Shown piece after piece: positions 58,144 to 64,000 of a stretch of 64,000 nt of DNA (positions are counted from its first letter, which is position 1; each line of letters starts with the position of its first letter). The position numbers and the translations under genes were made by a program. This DNA comes from Bolinopsis microptera (Eukaryota; Ctenophora; Tentaculata; Lobata; Bolinopsidae): NCBI RefSeq assembly GCF_026151205.1, contig NC_087072.1, forward strand, positions 21,790,103 through 21,854,102. The letters are read 5' to 3'. The notes below the pieces were generated by a model that ran no database searches, was not told the origin of the DNA, and was given only the letters and a program-made list of their open reading frames with translations.

Positions 58144-61100
58144 ATGTCTCAGAGTACGCTCGCGTATAGAGTACGAAGGACCCGACCCCAAACAAGTAAA
58201 ACAGAACCAGTTAGAAGCTACCCAAAAAGGGAGAGGAAACAGACCCCCACTGTCTTATTCACTGCAGTTCCTCTTGATAATGACGACCCGGTATTAAAAC
58301 CACTGGAGAACAGGAAGGAGAATGGAGGAGTAAAGAAGAATGGAGGAGTAAAGGAGATACTAGGAGTGGGGAAAAATGATCCGTGTGAGAAGAGCCCCGG
58401 GAAAAGACTGTGTATAGAGCCTCCAGGTAAATAGATTATATAACTGCCTTCTAATAGTAATGTGAATAAATAACAACCGCCCAGAGTAATAATTATATAA
58501 ATAGATTATAACCACCCGGTAATAACAACCTCACTTTAATAAGCACAATAGCTAATAATGTTATTAGTAATTACAACCCACTATGATCTACACTCAGGAA
58601 TAGTTGATATTGTAGTCTTGAAGGCTGGAATATATTATATGTAGCTCTGTGCCTCTGTACAGAGAGTTGTAGATATGTAGCCTTGTGCACTACATATCTA
58701 CAGCACCTGGTTCACTAAAAGGAGCGTGGCTTGGTTGTGGTTGTGTGTTCAGTGTGGTTTTGTAATAGCGGGGTTTTGTAATAACGGGGCTATCGGGCAT
58801 CGGCTAATGAAATAGTGTCGTTTTCAATCAAACCGACAATCTATTTTATTGCTCTACAGGCTATCTTATTGGTCTGCAGGTGGTCACATCAAAATTGTAA
58901 CATATCTTTTATATCATGTTACAACCTCCAATAGCTCTGACAATACCGTTAGTTTCTCTCACAAGTGTGAGAAAGCAAACTAAACACCACTATTTCAGCC
59001 TCCCCACGTTTAACATCACTATTTCAGCCTCCCCGCGGTCACTGTCCCCCTCTAAACGGAAGTGTTCTGGAACTACCAGAGTTCCTCTCTCCTGCATTAC
59101 ACCCACTAAAACACCCCAAAAAACACCCTCCAAATTCTCACAGCTCAAATTCCAATCTCCCCTCAAAACGAAACTCACTCCCAAGAAAGTTCTCTTTTCA
59201 CCCGGCAAATCTCTCAAACCATCCTCAATCACAGCTCATCTTTCAGATCACGTGATAAAATCAGATTCACTCAAATCACCCATCAAAAGTCCAGCCAGGA
59301 TCATTAAGAACAACCTCAAGAGTCCCTTCAAGAGTCCGTTCAAACAACACAGAGTTGTTCCTAACCCTGCTCTACTCCCTCAACCACAGTTTGGTAAGTC
59401 AACCTATAAAAATGTAGTTTTTATTTTAGCGCTGCCAGGGATATCCACTATCCAGTGTGTACAAGACTTTTTACAGTCATATGATTATAAAAATGAGCGT
59501 AGTGTTAATTTATCTCAAACGCCAATTTTATCTGACGACACTATACAGTGCAGATTTTCTGCCGCAACTAGTTTAACTTCTCTGATGAGGACGTACTACT
59601 TCATTGATAAATGATAAAAGTAACAATGATATGAATCCTACAATAGTTTTACTTAAATTTCAGTTCGGTCTGATTACAGTATATCTGAGTTTAATTATCT
59701 AAACAGTACATGGACCAGCAATTTGAGCAGGTATTAGACGGTATTGTACTACTAGTTTGATTAGGTGGCCGTATTACAGACGGCTGTAGCACGGAGATAC
59801 AGCACATGTCTTCATTACTGTAGCAGCAACAATAGGGCCACGGCACTGCAGTACAATAGGGCTGTGTTTGAGTGATATTATAGCTCCTTTTGTACTGACA
59901 TGTACATTGTGTACTGTTTTAATAGATGTGTACTTTACGTAACTTCTGTGTAGGCCTGTAGGACCACTATATTGTGAAGCTATAGTCCACTGTCCAGCTG
60001 TACTAAAGGTGTATACTGTACTGTGGAATTATCCTTCTAACCCTTGGTATTATTTCTTCAGACTGTGCAGCAATATCTCGTAAGAAGCTATTGCAACAGA
60101 AGCTAGCGAAAGGGCGCGCTGGTTCGTCTCCCGCTATGAAGTGCGCTAAAAAACAGTTGCAGTCTTGCAATACACCTGACAGGTAAATGTTTGTATTGTT
60201 TTTTAAGTCTCGTATTTTTGCCGTTAGTTTTTTAATAAATGAATATAGAAACTAAATATAGAAACACATTATCAATACTGTTTTCGCAGATTGATAGGTC
60301 GTGAGAGTGAAGTGACGGAATTGGAGAGTTTTATCCGAACTAACGTATCAGGCTATGCCCCAGCTTCACTGTATGTTAGCGGAGCTCCGGGGACTGGCAA
60401 AACAGCATCACTCTCTCATATCCTCTCAAAACTCAAGGTTAGCGTAACTGTTGTTTACAGTTTAAATATAGTACAACAGTACAAAACGATGGCTCTTTGT
60501 ACATATTTTGCAATGGCACAGTATTGGGAATTCGAATTATGTAGCGCGCCGAGACCTTTTCGTATGAGTATCTTTGCTCCGCGCTAAAAACGCGCGAAAA
60601 TCTCGACGCCGCGCTCACCATTTGACGAATATAACACGCAGTGCATACAATAAACATACTCAATATACACATCTGTTTTATACAATACACAAGAATTAAC
60701 CCTGCGGGCTGCGGCGCAGTGTACAAACAGATCAAAACTTAAATTGTGACCAAGAATTGAAACTGAATCGTCGCAGGAGGAGTTGAGTTTCTCTCTGATT
60801 GAAATAAACTGTATGTCCCACAACACCAAGAAAGCTCTGTATGCAGATATTGCTACACAACTGCAGTGTAGTAAAACTACTAAAACGGCTTGTCAATCTT
60901 TCATTACTTCAAAAAACAGGCGGAAAATGATGTGAGTAACACCATTCTATACGAGGACTGCTTGTTTCGGTCTACCTTGTTTCTTATTTCAAACTCAATA
61001 TTAATTGTAACTTGAACAGATTTATCTCCTGAATATAACGTTTGCCGGGACTTTTCAATGCTAAATTTTATTCCTCGGCAGTGTGATGTTGTTAGATGAA

Positions 61101-62712
61101 GTTGATCAATTGGAAACTACAACCAACTCTATACTTTACACTTTGTTTGAGTGGCCTGCTCTTGCCAACTCTAGACTCATCCTTATCGGTAAGTTGATCT
61201 TATTTTGTGCGGGGTTACAGAGCTGCATGTATGTATATCGTCCAGATGTTTTGTTTAATATCACTACATCCGTTTACCATGGAATAGAAATATAACATTT
61301 AAATTTTAATGATTGCAATGTAAACAAATGTTATGTTTTTCTTTAACTTCAACACGAGAGTACACACAAACCACTATTAATACACTAGCCACACTTCACC
61401 AATATATCACCCAGGTATAGCAAATGCGCTAGATCTGACAGACAGGCAGTTGCCCAGACTAAAAGCTCAGGTGTCGTGTCAGCCCAAACTAATACACTTC
61501 GCGCCCTACAACAAGGATCAGATTGTAAGCATCATCCAACACCGACTTAAAGAGGTAACCGAGCTAATTAATTAGATTTTAGGAGATGTTATTTATTATG
61601 GCGATAGCTAGTTCTCTTACTGTGATCATATTGAACGGAAGGCTCGTTAAATCTGCTTCACCTACTTTACCTGTCGCACATTATAAGACATCAAAATTTG
61701 TCAGCCAGCTGTTGATGGCCTTTAAGTAAGCAGTGAGCGTGGGATTTTAATCTGAGTGCATGTTACAACAATCGCTAAAACTAAACTACTAAGAAGTGTG
61801 CTAATGAGAGTATTGAAAGTTTCTTGTGATAACAAAATCAAAGAAATCTTGGTCAAACTCTGTTAACGTAACTGTTTGCAGGTGCCAGAGATTGAGGGAG
61901 TAATGGATCCTGGGGCTATCCAGTTCTGTGCTAGGAAAATCTCTGTAATTACTGGTGACATCCGCAAAGCTCTAGACATCTGCAGACGTGCAATAGAGCT
62001 GGTGGAGATGAAAGGGCAGGAGGGCGGGAAGGTTACTATACCCTTCATTAGTAGAGTTGTTCAGGAGGTCTATGGTGGACAGGTTAGTTGTTGGGTGGGA
62101 CTATTTTATATGTAATTTACATGTTTTATATGTATGATGATACTTCTTTAATTTAACTCCATACAAGTATCTCAACTAACAATCAAGTTTGTTGATAACT
62201 AATCAGTGGTCTCATTGCAGATACAGAACCAGTTGTCTGGCAAGACATCGGAATCAACACTACCACTCCAACAACAGTTACTGCTTTGTTCTGTTGCCAT
62301 AGCAACCAGCAAGAAACACGGCGCTAAGACTGAGACTGTCACGTATGCCAAGCTTCACACTACATTGTTAAAGGTAAACAAATAAATGTACATGTATATT
62401 GTATAATATATGTAACTTAGGGGTCGTTCAAATATATAATATTACGTAATAACTTTTTAAACAACTCCCCCCCCCCCCCCCCCCCCCCAGTGATAACGTA
62501 ATATGTGAACGACCCCTTACTGCTTACTATACTTCACTAATCCAAAATTGCGGACCATGAAAAGGCTTTCGTAATAAAGCATCCAAATGTCCCTTAATGA
62601 CAACATTATCCTCCCAGGTGTGTGCTGAAAGAAGACTCCAGTGTCCTGATTTCTCAGAGTTTGTGGATATGATCAGTATGTTGGAAAGTAGAGGTCTCGT
62701 CTCCGTCAAAAC
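58144..62712 (+). CDS. CDC6: CDC6 replication licensing factor, last exon not seen
   Basis: AAA+ ATPase that joins ORC at origins and loads MCM with CDT1. Exons by eye with matching phases: 58144-58426, 59028-59393, 60062-60182, 60290-60437, 60777-60931, 61082-61188, 61415-61554, 61882-62082, 62221-62373, 62618-62712 (about 590 residues). The N-terminus is basic, with many CDK-type sites (SPSK, TPTK, TPSK, SPLK, TPKK, SPGK, SPIK, SPAR, SPFK) and SPGKRLCIEP, which resembles a cyclin-binding RxL motif. Walker A GAPGTGKT (288-295), Walker B VMLLDEVD (359-366), sensor 1 IANALD, sensor 2 arginine in ITGDIRKALD (R468), then the winged-helix part. Exon 10 ends with donor GTGAGT. The final roughly 25-30 codons were not found before 64000 and probably lie beyond it. 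Confidence 0.92.
58427..59027 (+). other. First CDC6 intron with a 13-bp stem-loop
   Basis: TGTAGATATGTAG (58668-58680) and CTACATATCTACA (58690-58702) form a perfect stem with a nine-base loop. Two TTTCAGCCTCCCC words precede exon 2; only the second acceptor (exon start 59028) keeps the reading frame. An ATG-initiated frame from 58918 runs into exon 2 and could serve as an alternative first exon. Confidence 0.6.
62417..62519. repeat. Harbinger-like MITE in a CDC6 intron
   Basis: GGGGTCGTTCAAATATATAA at 62420 and AACGTAATATGTGAACGACCCC ending at 62516 are inverse ends of a 97-bp element with a 22-C core (62467-62488). TTA is duplicated on both sides (62417-62419, 62517-62519). Confidence 0.85.
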
Positions 62713-62875
62713 GTGAGTATAATTATTATAGTATCTAACAATCTCTTAATATTAATTTACGGGTCATTTATTAAGGGGGTATACACCAAAAAGGGGTTTG
62801 TGTCGGCCAACCCAATTGACCTCACAGGAAGTTCAGTGACCACACCGATTCCAACCCAAAATATTTAATTATAAT

Positions 62876-62899
62876 GGGGGGGGGGGGGGGGGGGGGGGG
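62876..62899. repeat. Poly-G run
   Basis: 24 consecutive G. Confidence 0.98.
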
Positions 62900-62964
62900 C
62901 CAATGGCATAAATGGAGAAAATGGAGAATTACTCATAGGTTTTTCCATTTTCTCCATAGAAATA

Positions 62965-63013
62965 GTCTCCATTTTATGCCATTTTATGCCATTTTATGCC
63001 ATTTTATGCCATT
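62965..63013. repeat. ATTTTATGCC tandem repeat
   Basis: Four to five units of ten bases, following a ATGGAGAAAATGGAGAAT / TTTCTCCAT inverted pair. Confidence 0.9.
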
Positions 63014-63049
63014 GAAAACCTGAAAAATTTAGAATTTCGAGAAAAATTA

Positions 63050-63960
63050 TTTAAAAAAAAGATATTTTCGGCCAATAATGAACAGAGTATCATGAAACAT
63101 GGAGAAAAGTGGTTTTCAGAAAAAACTTTGAAAAATGTTGACTTAGAAAATTTTCGGTCCGAATCATTTTCGATAAGTACCTCCCGTATCGAGAGCTCCC
63201 GATTCCGAGCTCTTGTTGCAAAGGGTTGGCCTGCCTTCCGAGATCGCATTACTTCGAGTCCAAAATTGTGTATCGAGGGGAAGGTGTGGACTTCGAAAAA
63301 CCGAAAAAATATTTTCGGCAAATAATGAACAGGGTAGCATGAAACATGGAGAAAAGTGGTTTTCAGAAAAACTTTGAAAAATGTTGACTTAGAAAATGTT
63401 CGGTCCGAGTCATTTTCGATAAGTACCTCCCGTATCGAGAGCTCCCGATTCCGAGCTCGTGTTGCAAAGGGGAGGCCTGCCTTCCGAGTTCGCATTACTT
63501 CGAGTCCAAAATTGTGTATCGAGGGGAAGGTGTGGACTTCGAAAAACCGAAAAAATATTTTCGGCAAATAATGAACAGAGTAGCATGAAACGTGGAGAAA
63601 AGCGGTTTTCAGAAAAAATTTCCCCCTGGTAATGCGATCTCGGAAGGCAGGCCTCCCCTTTGCAACACGAGCTCGGAATCGGGAGCTCTCGATACGAGAG
63701 GTACGTATGGAGAATGACTCGGGCCGAAAATTTTCTAAGTCAAACTTTTTCAAAGTTTTTCTAAAAACCACTTTTCTCTACGTTTCATGTTACCCTCTTC
63801 ATTATAAGCCGAAAATATTTTTTTGGTTTTTCGGTTTATCGAAGTCTGCACCTACCCCTCGATACACAAGTTTGGACTCGAGGTTTCCCCCTGGTAATGC
63901 GATCTCGGAAGGCAGGCCTCCCCTTTGCAGTGCGAGCTTGTTTCGACTGTCGAGGATGTA
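63050..63960. repeat. 247-bp repeat: two direct units then inverted units
   Basis: CATGAAACATGGAGAAAAG starts at 63091, 63338 and (as CATGAAACGTGG) 63584. From about 63620 the same sequence runs in inverse (GGCAGGCCTCCCCTTTGCAA, CTCGGAATCGGGAGCTCTCG, then CGTTTCATG at 63783). The array leaves a 255-codon minus-strand frame open (63004-63771) because the unit has few stops; it is not protein-like. The inversion makes a large potential hairpin. Confidence 0.88.
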
Positions 63961-64000
63961 GGTCTCACTTCTCAGTGCCTATTACTCTCCCCTATTACTC

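Noticed and set aside
63004-63771. 255-codon minus-strand frame
   Set aside because: Runs across both direct and inverted units of the 247-bp repeat; composition follows the repeat, with no domain.

Overview
The window is animal nuclear DNA, AT-rich, with GT-AG introns and a heavy load of transposon debris. Three conserved eukaryotic genes are recognisable on the plus strand: autophagy lipid scramblase ATG9 (15 coding exons, 4539-40209, about 843 residues), a RAB27-like small GTPase (54710-55363, one coding exon) and the replication licensing AAA+ protein CDC6 (10 exons, 58144-62712, last exon not found). Rab27-type GTPases, rhodopsin-class receptors and Penelope elements carrying a GIY-YIG domain point to an invertebrate animal. 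Nothing here fixes the phylum.

Layout. 1-4500: a gag-protease fragment of an LTR element, a TTAA foldback half, an AT-rich repeat and a broken LINE. 4539-6967: ATG9 exons 1-7. 6968-37013: one 30-kb ATG9 intron, while the other ATG9 introns are at most about 650 bp. It holds four paralogous single-exon 7TM receptor genes, all antisense to ATG9 (8020-8964, 12465-13445, 24529-25416, 31696-32586), each preceded by a short upstream ORF that starts just inside a splice-acceptor-like site. Between them lie MITE-like foldback elements, a 1.36-kb terminal-inverted-repeat element, a Penelope-like fragment and a 3.2-kb element with dyad symmetry built around a 14-bp motif GTGAC-N4-TTTAC. 37014-40209: ATG9 exons 8-15, with a 27-bp minisatellite in one intron. 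40210-54000: 3' flank, GC-rich repeats, a nearly full RTE-type LINE with 12-bp target duplications, a Jockey-like LINE with an open ORF2, a tRNA-like sequence and two LINE tails joined head to head. 54710-62712: RAB27-like and CDC6. 62713-64000: poly-G and a 247-bp tandem/inverted repeat.

The host genes are ordinary housekeeping genes with no shared pathway. The unusual content is the ATG9 intron: a local receptor family that has expanded by duplication and apparently exchanged segments (receptor 3 looks like receptor 1 at its 5' side and receptor 4 at its 3' side), next to non-autonomous elements with regularly spaced, mirror-oriented motifs. Exon borders were read by eye from splice signals, reading phase and remembered family similarity; no search was run.
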